From IMG/VR virus record IMGVR_UViG_3300034375_003792, positions 1 through 41,245 of that record: 41,245 nucleotides of DNA; one strand, given 5' to 3'. Positions 27,215 to 34,926 of this stretch are shown piece by piece. Position numbers and translations under genes: made by a program. Source of the DNA: a virus. Within the stretch, counting starts at the first letter, position 1. Each line of letters starts with the position of its first letter. The notes under the pieces are model-generated. The model saw only the letters and a list, made by a program, of their open reading frames with translations, did not search any database and was not told the origin of the DNA.

Positions 27215-27492
27215 TATTCAAAAAATAGTAGCGCGTACGCTATCATTACATTTAAGTTTACTATTACTAAGTTCCATTGCTTTGCTACCCAAACTTGTGG
27301 TGTGCAAAACAAACCAGCTAAAAAATATATTACTATACCTGGTGTATCAGGTAACATATGGGGAGCTGTTACAAAAAAACCGGTCCCCATATATCCTAAT
27401 CTATTAGCTAGTCTTTCCGTCGGCGTCAGACGGCGTTCCAGTACTAGGCTCTTCAGCCACTTTCTCTTTAATCTGTTCGATAGCCTGCTCAT
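27214..27492 (-). CDS. Small membrane protein of unknown function between nrdB and nrdA
   Basis: This 92-residue protein has a basic N-terminus and two hydrophobic spans (about 50-63, PGIVIYFLAGLF, and 73-91, WNLVIVNLNVMIAYALLFF). The segment LGYMGTGFFVTAPH…WVAKQWNLVIVN looks conserved in marine phages from memory. The first 34 residues overlap the upstream gene by 89 bases, and an internal start at M35 (27,390) would remove that overlap. The longer form is given because LTPTERLANRLGYMG looks continuous. Function unknown. Confidence 0.6.
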   Translation of the reverse strand: MSRLSNRLKRKWLKSLVLERRLTPTERLANRLGYMGTGFFVTAPHMLPDTPGIVIYFLAGLFCTPQVWVAKQWNLVIVNLNVMIAYALLFFE

Positions 27493-27631
27493 AGTCTGGC
27501 ATTAATTTTAAAGTTTCATGTGTACCATAAGATAAAGTTTTTAAAGCAGATACTTCTTGAAGCAACAGCTCAACTAATCTACCAAGAGACTCTATCTTTT
27601 TTTGCATTTCAATTAATTTACTTTCTTTCAT
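27404..27631 (-). CDS. Small coiled-coil protein of unknown function
   Basis: This 75-residue protein starts MKESKLIEMQKKIESLGRLV. Residues 1-35 form a heptad-type coiled coil and the rest is acidic with a flexible Ser/Thr/Pro/Asp tail. It lies between nrdB and nrdA and overlaps the next gene. No family is assigned. The charged helical pattern and typical codon use suggest it is translated; it may be a small oligomeric regulator or accessory protein. Confidence 0.55.
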   Translation of the reverse strand: MKESKLIEMQKKIESLGRLVELLLQEVSALKTLSYGTHETLKLMPDYEQAIEQIKEKVAEEPSTGTPSDADGKTS

Positions 27632-27675
27632 TTCTTAATTTTAGATCGTCCCACATTTCATCTTCCGACATAAGA

Positions 27676-28635
27676 CTACCAAATGTCTTCGAAGTCTTCA
27701 CCTTCATTAGCCTTTGAGTAATCAGTTGGCCGAATAGCAAAGAAATCTGTATGAGTATGACCGCCGGTAAGATGATAAAACCAATCAAGGTTATCAGCCG
27801 CTTTAGTATCGATATCGAAGAAGGCAAGATATCCAAGTTCTTGTAATTTTTCATTTGCTCTTTTTCTAATAAATTGTTTAAGGTCGTATGCTTTTAAATT
27901 CTCAATGTCACCCATCTCAAACATCTTGTCAATATACTTTTCTTCTAAGTCTACCATTGTTTTAGCAGCTTCGACTATATCTTCTTGACAATTTTCTAGC
28001 AAACTAGGTGTTTCTTTACACATATCGCGGAAAAGTTTACAGCCCATCTTACTATGCAATGACTCATCACGCACACTCCATTTCATTTGTTGACCTATAC
28101 CTTTCAGTAAATTTCTTAACTGGAAACTATAGAGAACAGCAAATGCAGAGTATAAGCTAACCCCTTCAGCAAAAGCACTAAAGACAGCAAGAGAGCGGCC
28201 AATCCCGACAGGATCGGTACCGCTATAACTAACCAGATTGTCAAACCTTCCAGCAGTCGCCGGCTCGTGTAAAAAAGCTTCATAATTTTCTAATCCTAAT
28301 GTTTCATTTAAATAACTATACGCAACAGCATGTATTGTTTCTTGCGAACCAAACATCATTGCCATCTGCTGTATCTCATGCTTAGGAAACCATGAGACAA
28401 CTTTCTGTGTCCAGTAGTCTGATACCGCACACTCTGTTTGGGCGAAACCGAGTAATATGTTTCCGACCAAGTTCTTCTCTTTATCATTTAATTTTTCTTT
28501 CCAATCTTTAATGTCACCCTGCATAGGTATTTCAGTATGTAACCAAAATGCCTGAGCTTGTTTTAACCAACCTTCAGTATAATAATCAGGGTACTCAAAT
28601 GGCTTGTACGCTACGCGCTCATCAAATAACCCCAT
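27676..28635 (-). CDS. nrdB: Ribonucleotide reductase class I, beta (radical) subunit
   Basis: This 319-residue subunit carries the metal cofactor that starts the radical. Probable ligands: E68 (AQTECAVSD), E99 and H102 (QETIH), E157 (AFAEGVS), E191 and H194 (DESLH). A tyrosine at Y106, four residues after H102, matches the radical Tyr122 of E. coli NrdB, so it looks like a tyrosyl-radical enzyme and not a metal-free or Phe variant. The first ligand is Glu instead of E. coli Asp84, as in many phage homologs. Length is close to short NrdB forms. It pairs with the downstream nrdA. Confidence 0.93.
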   Translation of the reverse strand: MGLFDERVAYKPFEYPDYYTEGWLKQAQAFWLHTEIPMQGDIKDWKEKLNDKEKNLVGNILLGFAQTECAVSDYWTQKVVSWFPKHEIQQMAMMFGSQETIHAVAYSYLNETLGLENYEAFLHEPATAGRFDNLVSYSGTDPVGIGRSLAVFSAFAEGVSLYSAFAVLYSFQLRNLLKGIGQQMKWSVRDESLHSKMGCKLFRDMCKETPSLLENCQEDIVEAAKTMVDLEEKYIDKMFEMGDIENLKAYDLKQFIRKRANEKLQELGYLAFFDIDTKAADNLDWFYHLTGGHTHTDFFAIRPTDYSKANEGEDFEDIW

Positions 28636-28796
28636 TACTTAAACACTTCATATGCCACATCTATAAATGGCAGGTAAAATACATATGCTGTTTGTTTAGG
28701 TTCTTCGTATGTTCTCATACCGAATAATATACCTGGGTAAAACCCAAATGACAATGACCAGGTTTTACCGACCTTGTCCCCTGTATTGTTTGACAT
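28635..28796 (-). CDS. Small conserved phage protein, 53 residues
   Basis: Its stop overlaps the nrdB start by one base. The start chosen is MSNNTGDKVGK, because upstream in-frame sequence is better explained by the overlapping gene at 28765-28899. The product contains TWSLSFGFYPGILFGMRTY and YVFYLPFIDVA, a pattern I associate with small unannotated proteins of marine phages. It is aromatic and moderately hydrophobic, possibly membrane-peripheral. Function unknown. Confidence 0.65.
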   Translation of the reverse strand: MSNNTGDKVGKTWSLSFGFYPGILFGMRTYEEPKQTAYVFYLPFIDVAYEVFK

Positions 28797-28899
28797 AATT
28801 TTTACTTTGTTTATTGTTACTGTTTTTTGTTTTAGCGTGAACACCTGGTCTACGCACTTTCGATTTTTCTTTATATGCAAATAAATTTAATTTAGCCAT
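28765..28899 (-). CDS. Small very basic protein, 44 residues
   Basis: It starts MAKLNLFAYKEKSKVRRPGV and ends KNYVKQYRGQGR. The RRPGVHAK…SKNYVK.YRGQGR pattern matches a small protein seen, from memory, in many marine phage genomes. It carries about 14 Lys/Arg, so it may bind nucleic acid. It overlaps the following gene by 32 bases and the preceding gene's stop by 8 bases, consistent with coupled translation. Confidence 0.65.
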   Translation of the reverse strand: MAKLNLFAYKEKSKVRRPGVHAKTKNSNNKQSKNYVKQYRGQGR

Positions 28900-29065
28900 A
28901 CACTTTTATATTATGTTTATCGTGTTGTTCAACTAGATCTTTGTATTTTAAAAAACCACGTTGATTAACTGACCATTTAATAAACTTATCGATCTGTCTC
29001 TCTGCATACTTACGTCTTGCTACTTCCTTTGCTTTTCTAGGATTAGCTGTATTGTTCTGTCGCAT
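28892..29065 (-). CDS. Small basic protein, 57 residues
   Basis: This ORF covers the otherwise empty space between the nuclease gene and the basic 44-residue gene, overlapping both (46 and 8 bases). The product begins MRQNNTANPRKAKEVARRKY and continues with an amphipathic helical region (AERQIDKFIKWSVNQRGFLK). No family is recognised. Coding status rests on packing, composition and the neat stop/start overlap. Confidence 0.5.
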   Translation of the reverse strand: MRQNNTANPRKAKEVARRKYAERQIDKFIKWSVNQRGFLKYKDLVEQHDKHNIKVYG

Positions 29066-29496
29066 TCAGCTTGGTTTTGTGGTTTATATAATACAGTGTC
29101 TGGAAACTGCTGTGTTACTAATAACTTAAATAACTTCCATCGCATCGGAAAAGATTCATTGGCTCTACCTTTTGTTTCAATAATAAATCCATCACCAATA
29201 AAATCAGGTGTGTACTTAATAGGTAGTATACGTTTAGCGCCTCTGTTTTTATAATCACCTTTACCGTTCGCTTGACGAGCATAACACTCGTTTGGAAAAT
29301 GAAAGCCGTTCATCAGTACAAATGTTTCACCTTCGTACTTAGCTCTGATCTTTGCTTTTTTCAAAGCCATATACATATATCGCTCAAGACCTGAGGCAAA
29401 GTTGATACCGTCATATGATATCTTCTTTGCCTGTACTGGCCCTCGTTTCTTACGCTTATACTTCTTGCGTATCATAATGTAATCCTTCGTTACCAT
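29020..29496 (-). CDS. Endonuclease I-like (PD-(D/E)xK) Holliday-junction nuclease
   Basis: This 158-residue protein has E38 (GLERYMY), then D98 (YTPDFIGDG) and E107-x-K109 (IIETKGRANES). The E…PD…ExK set is the metal site of T7 endonuclease I-like and DUF1064-type nucleases. T7 gp3 resolves branched DNA before packaging and helps degrade host DNA; the same role is inferred here. The N-terminus is very basic (RKKYKRKKRG). A start at M8 (29,475) is also possible and would shorten the overlap with the preceding gene. Confidence 0.75.
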   Translation of the reverse strand: MVTKDYIMIRKKYKRKKRGPVQAKKISYDGINFASGLERYMYMALKKAKIRAKYEGETFVLMNGFHFPNECYARQANGKGDYKNRGAKRILPIKYTPDFIGDGFIIETKGRANESFPMRWKLFKLLVTQQFPDTVLYKPQNQAECDRTIQLILEKQRK

Positions 29497-29752
29497 TTTG
29501 ACCTATGATATCCATGCGGCGTAACATTGCCTCTTCGATCTCATCAGTCAAGCAGCGACGCGCTGCTTCGATATAAAGTAACGCATCCATTATTTCTTCT
29601 TGAACATCAACTAAGAAACGATCTAGATCTTTAACTTGACCTTCAATTTCTTGCATCATTGTAGCACCATATTTTTCTTGGCCTATAATACTACGTTCGT
29701 CCATCTTCCTTAGTACGGCCTGTACTATCTTGTCTTTGGTTTTAATCTGCAT
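29456..29752 (-). CDS. MazG-like/small pyrophosphohydrolase-like protein
   Basis: This 98-residue protein has the pattern ERSIIGQEKYGATM followed by a helix QEEIMDALLYIEAARR. The EE..DA..Y.E helix is like the metal-binding helix of all-alpha NTP pyrophosphohydrolases, and the first part matches small phage proteins often annotated near that superfamily. Catalysis is not certain because the first ExxE pair is weak. It directly follows a gene with a clear MazG-like domain, which supports a nucleotide-pool role. Confidence 0.55.
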   Translation of the reverse strand: MQIKTKDKIVQAVLRKMDERSIIGQEKYGATMMQEIEGQVKDLDRFLVDVQEEIMDALLYIEAARRCLTDEIEEAMLRRMDIIGQNGNEGLHYDTQEV

Positions 29753-30500
29753 CTTTCACAAATGTTCCGTTTACCATAGCTCCAGTTCTATTACTGATCT
29801 CATCGTAAGCACTGCTGATACAATGCTCAACGTCAAACCCACCGAGATGGGAAAGGTTTGTGAGTACAACAATACAATCGCCAATGGCATCAACAAACTC
29901 ATCTTTATCGTCTTTAAGAATTGCTTTTCCGAGTTCTCCGACTTCTTCCATAAGTTTAACAAATTGCGTTTTAGTATCTCCACTATCATATATACCTCGT
30001 TTATCAGCCCAGTCACGAATACTATCAAAGACAGTTGCGCCTGTAACTTCTGTAGCTGGTTCAGCTATAAAAGCTTCATGATAAGCCTTGTTATAAATGT
30101 AACATCTCTCGGAATTGTACATAGACGTCTTTGCATTGTGTACAATCCATGGTATTGTAGTTGAATTGATTTCGAATTTACCGTGTAGAGTTTCCCAGCT
30201 GAGCCCAATGTTATCCATCAGATGCCCTTTAAGTTTGTTAGCTGGACACGGAAAGGTTGACGTTTGTTCAGTAGCGTTTATATTCATATTCTTAAATAAA
30301 TTTTTATATAATTTTCTGTCGACCTTATAGCCATAAGACTTTTGAAGTTCTATTTCGCGGTCTGATATAAAATCTATATCGTCTGACTGCTCAAGAACTT
30401 CATACTCTCCCTCCTTATAGCCTTGCATAAGGGTTACTCGGGTATTAAGATTACGTGTAACACCTATCTTTTTACCTGGTATGTGGTATAAATAGTACAT
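29742..30500 (-). CDS. GIY-YIG-like nuclease domain fused to MazG-like NTP pyrophosphohydrolase
   Basis: This 252-residue protein has two domains. Residues 1-65 (YYLYHIPGKKIGVTRNLNTRV, with R16/R21 and E49/E51) resemble a compact GIY-YIG nuclease core with KIG in place of YIG. After a linker, residues 155-245 carry a MazG-like all-alpha fold with EEVGE (185-189) and E201-x-x-D204 in EFVDAIGDC, the metal-binding ExxE…ExxD pattern of enzymes that hydrolyse NTPs to NMP and pyrophosphate. A linked nuclease and nucleotide-pool enzyme is unusual. The MazG half is firm and the GIY-YIG half probable. Confidence 0.7.
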   Translation of the reverse strand: MYYLYHIPGKKIGVTRNLNTRVTLMQGYKEGEYEVLEQSDDIDFISDREIELQKSYGYKVDRKLYKNLFKNMNINATEQTSTFPCPANKLKGHLMDNIGLSWETLHGKFEINSTTIPWIVHNAKTSMYNSERCYIYNKAYHEAFIAEPATEVTGATVFDSIRDWADKRGIYDSGDTKTQFVKLMEEVGELGKAILKDDKDEFVDAIGDCIVVLTNLSHLGGFDVEHCISSAYDEISNRTGAMVNGTFVKDAD

Positions 30501-30505
30501 TTAAA

Positions 30506-31147
30506 TTAAATTTTATCGTTATATAAATGTAAGTTGTGTGCATGATGGTAGTATGTACCAACAGGCAAATTTAATCTCTCTGCAACCATTTCTTGCAACG
30601 ACGCAAACTGATATTGATCGTTACAAAAACCGTACCAGAGATCATTAGAACGCATATAGACAGACATATACAGCTTGCTTTGTACTATTGTAAACTGTAC
30701 CGCATATGTGCACGGTGTATCATAAGCATACTGATGTATTGTTTTACCATCGTATATACTTATAGCTGCTTGTCTTGTTTTAGGATCCTGCTTTAATATG
30801 TTAATAACATTTTCAAGCTGATCGTTTCTTCTCCACTGATAACCATAGTTAGAGTTGACTTCACCATTTTCATCTGCCATACGTTTCCATATAGCAGGTA
30901 TCTTACCATACAACTCACCTAGAGTTTCAATTCTAGGATCACCAGATAAGTACCAAGACCACTCTGCGGCTGCGTACTCTTCGTTCCAATTACGTTCTTT
31001 ATTTGTAATTACTTTGTTAGTTGGGTTTTCTATTGTAAACCCTATATTAAATAAAGCTTTGGTACCTGCAAACTCAATACCATTTGTAATGATTTCGTTG
31101 TGCATATACTCATAAGCTTCATTTGCTGTCTCGAAAGTATTTCTCAT
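30506..31147 (-). CDS. Thymidylate synthase-family protein, probably dCMP-specific (hydroxymethylase- or methylase-like)
   Basis: With MRNTF as start the protein has 213 residues, and its key sites fall at E. coli ThyA numbering: catalytic C146 (DTPCTYAVQF), R166-S167 and D169 (RSNDLWYG), H207 and Y209 (HLYND). Position 177 is Asp where ThyA has Asn (GFCNDQYQF). Asn to Asp here is known to favour dCMP over dUMP, and T4 dCMP hydroxymethylase has Asp at the same place. It may therefore make 5-hydroxymethyl-dCMP or 5-methyl-dCMP. The protein stops soon after Y209 and lacks the C-terminal segment that closes over folate in ThyA. An upstream Met at 31,168 is possible but deep inside the preceding gene. 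Confidence 0.75.
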   Translation of the reverse strand: MRNTFETANEAYEYMHNEIITNGIEFAGTKALFNIGFTIENPTNKVITNKERNWNEEYAAAEWSWYLSGDPRIETLGELYGKIPAIWKRMADENGEVNSNYGYQWRRNDQLENVINILKQDPKTRQAAISIYDGKTIHQYAYDTPCTYAVQFTIVQSKLYMSVYMRSNDLWYGFCNDQYQFASLQEMVAERLNLPVGTYYHHAHNLHLYNDKI

Positions 31148-31391
31148 AATAATATCTATAATATTCATAGATCTTCTCCCATATCATATCTTTAATATAG
31201 ACATGAGGCGATCGGTTTGTTTTACCATTTATAGTTATATCGATATACCAAGCGCCAGGCTCTTTAGCAAAAGGCGCTATCTTTATACCATTATTAACAC
31301 ACCAATTCATAGCCTTGTGATCAAGTTCTGTAGTTTCATATGTACCCATACTCCACTCAGACTTTCTTTTAGGCTTCCAGTGTGGAGGCAT
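31119..31391 (-). CDS. Conserved phage protein of unknown function, 90 residues
   Basis: It starts MPPHWKPKRKSEWSMGTYET and contains NGIKIAPFAKEPGAWYIDI followed by TINGKTNRSPHVYIK and an aromatic basic helix (IWEKIYEYYRYYYEKY). The pattern looks conserved in marine phages from memory. It lies between the primase-helicase and the ThyA-family gene and overlaps both, so it is probably co-translated with them. No catalytic motif is seen. Confidence 0.65.
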   Translation of the reverse strand: MPPHWKPKRKSEWSMGTYETTELDHKAMNWCVNNGIKIAPFAKEPGAWYIDITINGKTNRSPHVYIKDMIWEKIYEYYRYYYEKYFRDSK

Positions 31392-33103
31392 TACTCCCAG
31401 GGCATTTTCTCATCTTCGGCCATACCAGGCAAAACATGAGGAATAAAACGACCTGATTTATGTTCCCATTTAAAATGTGCTTCAGCTCCGTTTTCACCTA
31501 AGTTTTGAAACTTTACTTTCAATACTTTAGCTTTAACAGTTTTAGCATCATAGTCTCTGTGTACTAGTATACCGTGGTAACTAGCATCGTACCATTCACC
31601 ACCACCTTTAATGTTGTACATAGTTGGCTCTTCAATTTTGCCATTACTATCTTTGTACATTTTAGTTGGGTGAGCTACAATAAATGTAAGCACATCATAC
31701 TTCTTACAAAACATTTCTATCTTAGTTAGATACTCCATTGTGTACCTGTTTACATCTTCTGTTTTGCAATCAATGTCTCTGATCTTATTAAATGGATCAA
31801 TGACTAAGCATTTAATACCTTTACGTTTAACAAGCTCAGCACCTTTACGTAGCACTGATTCAAGACTATACTTATCCATGTCAATAAAAAAGTAATTATC
31901 ATTAACATGTTCCGATACCTCATTCCACTTAGCACCACCAATATCTGCACGTGTAGGCATATCACCCCACGTCTTGCGCATTAGTTTATGGGCATGTAAA
32001 TAAGTTGGCGCATTTTCTGGACTAGCAAACGCTGTTTTCCAACCATAGTTCGCGTTATACCCAACGACCATTTGATCGACGAAATCACTTTTACCGGAAC
32101 TAGGAATACCAGTAACAGTAATAAACTGACCAGTGTAAGTTGAAAAGATGTCATCAAAATTCGGAAGGCCGATCTGGTAACCGGGTTTGAAGCCATTTTT
32201 AACGAAGTCAGTAACTTCGTCCTCAATGTCTTTGAAAGTTGTGACGTTTTCAAGGGGTACCGGTCGGGCTTTTGTAATACGCTCTGCCAGTTTTTCTTTT
32301 CCATACTTTAATAAATATTCATTAGCGTCTTTACAGTCTTCGAAGGTTACTAAGAAACATACTTCAGCGCCGAGCCTACGTATAAGCTCTTGCTGTAGCA
32401 TTTGACCAGCGTCATCTTGATCAACTGCAAGTATTACTTTTTCTTTATCTTCAAAGTAATCAATACAATTGTCTAGATAATCTAGGTTGTTGTTTGTTAG
32501 CGTTGCTCCGTTAGGAACTGATATAGCATTTTTAACACCAGCTTCGTGTAAAGCTAACACATCCATTTCACCTTCAGTGATTATACACGTGTCATAACCT
32601 ACAATACTGTTGATATTATAAAATACTTTTTCAGCACCCTTATATAGCTTAAAGTTTTTGCGACCATCTCTGTATTTAACATTGATTAGTTGGTCACCCA
32701 TTAAATAATTAAACCATATAGTATTTTCAGTCTTACCTGTCTGTGGCATATACTCAGGACCCTCACCGACCCGAAGATCGGTAAGAGTTTTCTGAGATAT
32801 ACCTCGTGTCTCAAACCATTGTACAACTTTGCTGTTAAGCTTTTTAGTTGGCTTCTGGTCTGGTCTTACGTACTCTTTTTCACTAGCACCTTTACGTTGG
32901 TAAGTGTGCAGCTGAAATGATGTACTACAGTTGTGACAGGTACCGAGACCCCGTTCCCAATCATACGAAGCACACTGTGCTTTCTGGTTTTTGGGTTGCC
33001 TATCGTGCGAACATAAAGGGCATATACCCTGTGTCTTGCCTTCTTTTAGGCCATATTGATTGAACTCATCAATCAAAAATCCATTGATCTCTACTGTCTG
33101 CAT
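31391..33103 (-). CDS. T7 gp4-like DNA primase-helicase (Twinkle family)
   Basis: This 570-residue bifunctional replication protein has an N-terminal zinc ribbon (C28, C31, C44 with C56/C59: CPLC and CHNC), a toprim domain with TEGEMD (176-181) and AVDQDDAG (226-233), and a RecA-like helicase with Walker A GIPSSGKS (332-339) and Walker B CLVIDPFN. The helicase half unwinds DNA as a hexamer at the fork while the primase half makes RNA primers. All catalytic motifs appear intact, so it is probably active in both roles. An SSB-like gene lies just upstream (5-base gap). Confidence 0.93.
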   Translation of the reverse strand: MQTVEINGFLIDEFNQYGLKEGKTQGICPLCSHDRQPKNQKAQCASYDWERGLGTCHNCSTSFQLHTYQRKGASEKEYVRPDQKPTKKLNSKVVQWFETRGISQKTLTDLRVGEGPEYMPQTGKTENTIWFNYLMGDQLINVKYRDGRKNFKLYKGAEKVFYNINSIVGYDTCIITEGEMDVLALHEAGVKNAISVPNGATLTNNNLDYLDNCIDYFEDKEKVILAVDQDDAGQMLQQELIRRLGAEVCFLVTFEDCKDANEYLLKYGKEKLAERITKARPVPLENVTTFKDIEDEVTDFVKNGFKPGYQIGLPNFDDIFSTYTGQFITVTGIPSSGKSDFVDQMVVGYNANYGWKTAFASPENAPTYLHAHKLMRKTWGDMPTRADIGGAKWNEVSEHVNDNYFFIDMDKYSLESVLRKGAELVKRKGIKCLVIDPFNKIRDIDCKTEDVNRYTMEYLTKIEMFCKKYDVLTFIVAHPTKMYKDSNGKIEEPTMYNIKGGGEWYDASYHGILVHRDYDAKTVKAKVLKVKFQNLGENGAEAHFKWEHKSGRFIPHVLPGMAEDEKMPWE

Positions 33104-33107
33104 TTAA

Positions 33108-33422
33108 TTAAAATGGTAAGTCATCGTCGGCCTGTGTGACCGCAGCTTGTTGTACAGGTGCAGGCCCACCATCTCGAGGCGCAGCCGCTACGTTGTCTCC
33201 GTTTGTCCATACTACTTTTACATTACCTAAGTAAACCTTATCTTGTTTAGCGTCACGCTCGTCTTTAGACTGTTGTACAGTCACTGGACCATTGTTGCCG
33301 AACTGATCTGGCTCATCATTAATTGTAATAGTAATAGGTAAGTATTTACCTTTTTTACCTTCGATAATTTTATCTTTAGGTATTTTAGTAAGGTCAATAC
33401 TTGTTGCTAAAATACTAGCCAT
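33108..33422 (-). CDS. Single-stranded DNA-binding protein (SSB-like)
   Basis: This 104-residue protein has a probable small OB-type beta domain at residues 1-75 and a flexible Ala/Gln/Pro linker. It ends in the acidic tip QADDDLPF, nearly identical to the DDDIPF tail by which bacterial SSBs recruit partner proteins. It lies next to the primase-helicase and the recombination genes, as expected. The domain itself is short for an SSB, so assignment leans on the tail and context. It may recruit host repair proteins through the tail. Confidence 0.7.
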   Translation of the reverse strand: MASILATSIDLTKIPKDKIIEGKKGKYLPITITINDEPDQFGNNGPVTVQQSKDERDAKQDKVYLGNVKVVWTNGDNVAAAPRDGGPAPVQQAAVTQADDDLPF

Positions 33423-33601
33423 TACACATAAGAATTTAACTGATTAAACATACGCTGCAACTGATCTTTAGTCGCGTTAGAATTACGACGTATATTGTCT
33501 ACAGCTTTAACATGGTTCTGGTTCGCGTAAAAGTTATTTACATTAGTTTCAATACCTGATACTGAACATACTTTAGTTTGAGTTTTTCTTGCTCTTGCCA
33601 T
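33422..33601 (-). CDS. Small conserved basic protein, 59 residues
   Basis: The start is MARARKTQTKVCSVSG; upstream in-frame sequence overlaps the exonuclease gene and is not needed. The body has the pattern C-S-V-S-G…FY.NQNH.KAVDN.RR, which I recognise in small marine phage proteins next to replication genes. With one Cys and one His it is not a complete zinc finger. The last part is a basic helix (KDQLQRMFNQL). It shares one base with the SSB start. Function unknown, possibly DNA binding. Confidence 0.6.
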   Translation of the reverse strand: MARARKTQTKVCSVSGIETNVNNFYANQNHVKAVDNIRRNSNATKDQLQRMFNQLNSYV

Positions 33602-33611
33602 ATTAATTGGT

Positions 33612-34343
33612 TTAAAGGGTTTTATTAATAAAATATTGTGAAGGATCAAAACCTTCTTGCTTATAAAATAAATCATAAGCATCGTTTGCTCGTGCAACTT
33701 TATCAGAGCCACGCTCATAAAAGTCTGTTGAGCAATCAAATAATCCGATCTGATGTGTCTCTTTATCTATAACAATAAATAACATTTCATAACCGAATAG
33801 TTTACTATATATGTATGCTTGACTATCGTAGTTGTACATACGCGCACTATTTTGAAACTTGTTTATGTTTGCGGTAGTCTTTAAATCAATCACCAGTTTT
33901 TCATCGTGATTAACTATATCAGCTTTACCTTTCCACATATTGTTTCCGAGCTGTGCTACTCCAGGCACTTCATACTCTACGTTTTCTCCACGTATAAGAC
34001 CTTCGCAAACTTCGTTGCCTAACATTTTATCTGTCATTAATTCGATCTTATCTACTTCATGTTGTAATAAACATAGCTCGCCGCCTGATATCTCTTTGTA
34101 AGCCTTTGTGTTCCTAGTTGATGATTCAACTACCTTATACTTTTTCAGTTTATCTGGTTCAAGTATTGCAGTGTGAAAATATCCACCAACTAAGAACGCT
34201 GCTGAAGGCTTCGAAGGTTGACCATATGCGAGAGGATTATTTAGAAGAGCTGATATGTCGCTATTACTAAGATAACGTCTACCAAACTCTCCGTAATAAT
34301 CTTCATCATTGCGCAGTTTGTTTAATATTTGTTTTTGTTCCAT
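33612..34343 (-). CDS. PD-(D/E)xK exonuclease (RecB/RecE-like)
   Basis: This 243-residue protein has LSNSDISALLNNPLAY (25-40), H57 in VGGYFHTAILEPDK, D142 (GKADIV), D153-x-K155 (VIDLKTT) and the QxxxY motif (Q175…Y179). This is the full catalytic set of RecB-like/exodeoxyribonuclease VIII-like nucleases, which resect double-stranded ends. It overlaps the ERF annealing gene, and an exonuclease plus a single-strand annealing protein is a standard phage recombination pair. It could also process replication concatemers. Confidence 0.82.
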   Translation of the reverse strand: MEQKQILNKLRNDEDYYGEFGRRYLSNSDISALLNNPLAYGQPSKPSAAFLVGGYFHTAILEPDKLKKYKVVESSTRNTKAYKEISGGELCLLQHEVDKIELMTDKMLGNEVCEGLIRGENVEYEVPGVAQLGNNMWKGKADIVNHDEKLVIDLKTTANINKFQNSARMYNYDSQAYIYSKLFGYEMLFIVIDKETHQIGLFDCSTDFYERGSDKVARANDAYDLFYKQEGFDPSQYFINKTL

Positions 34344-34881
34344 GAACTTCTGCTTGTTTTAATTTAGCCAACGCTTCAGGACTTACTTTGTACTTTTTAG
34401 TTATAGCAGTTATGTCACCGCCTGACTTTAAGTATTCAGTAGCCTTGGTAAACGCTTGCGTGTTTACTGACAATGATGGTTTAACGGTTGTGGTTGATTT
34501 ACCGTGGTCGTTGGTTGCATCGCTGTCTTGGGTGTCGTCGATAAGAAATAAATTACCTAATGCATACTTCTTACCGTAACTTGAAGCTGACCCATATCGT
34601 TGAGGCATTTGCATACCTTTCTGTTCAAGATCAACACCAACAACTGCAGTAGCAGTTACAGTGTCAGTCCCGTCAGTTATAGTAGCTGTGCTTTGTAACA
34701 CTGCCGTATCAACTAACTCTTCGTTAATTGTAACAGTAACACCTAACTCCTTAACAAAGGGTTTAATAGCTTCGAGAATGTCTTCGGCTGATCTAAAGTA
34801 GTATTTGCCGAATGAATTAAATCTAGATTTTTTAGATTTAAATTTAGTTTGTATTGTAGCTAACTTTTCGTTTAACGTCAT
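34306..34881 (-). CDS. erf: ERF-family single-strand annealing protein
   Basis: This 191-residue protein shows the ERF pattern: KYYFRSAEDILEAIKPFVKE (26-45), a beta core, then QRYGSASSYGKKYALGNLF (94-112) and an acidic tail DDTQDSDA. ERF proteins anneal complementary single strands for recombination and genome circularisation. The C-terminus (about 140-180) resembles a small helical DNA-binding unit. It overlaps the exonuclease gene by 38 bases, so the two are probably made together. A Bacteroidota-type -7 box lies 38 bases upstream of the ATG. Confidence 0.82.
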   Translation of the reverse strand: MTLNEKLATIQTKFKSKKSRFNSFGKYYFRSAEDILEAIKPFVKELGVTVTINEELVDTAVLQSTATITDGTDTVTATAVVGVDLEQKGMQMPQRYGSASSYGKKYALGNLFLIDDTQDSDATNDHGKSTTTVKPSLSVNTQAFTKATEYLKSGGDITAITKKYKVSPEALAKLKQAEVHGTKTNIKQTAQ

Positions 34882-34918
34882 AAAGTTTTGGTATTTGGTA
34901 TACTTATATAATTACACA

Positions 34919-34926
34919 CAAATATA
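34919..34926 (-). promoter_or_regulatory. Putative Bacteroidota-type promoter (-7 box TATATTTG)
   Basis: The intergenic gap before erf contains TATATTTG on the minus strand, a full match to the TAnnTTTG -7 consensus of Bacteroidota housekeeping sigma factors. It is 38 bases before the erf ATG, in one of the few real gaps of the early region. No convincing -33 TTG/TTTG is seen. It would drive the erf, exonuclease, SSB and primase genes. Confidence 0.4.

Noticed and set aside
27618-27671. 17-codon ORF (MSEDEMWDDLKLRNERK) directly after the nrdB stop
   Set aside because: Spacing is suggestive (4 bases after nrdB, overlapping the next start), but it is too short to support without conservation data.
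29730-30164. 144-codon + strand ORF opposite the GIY-YIG/MazG gene
   Set aside because: It is antisense to a gene with firm MazG motifs, and its Ser/Phe/Cys-rich product has no domain.
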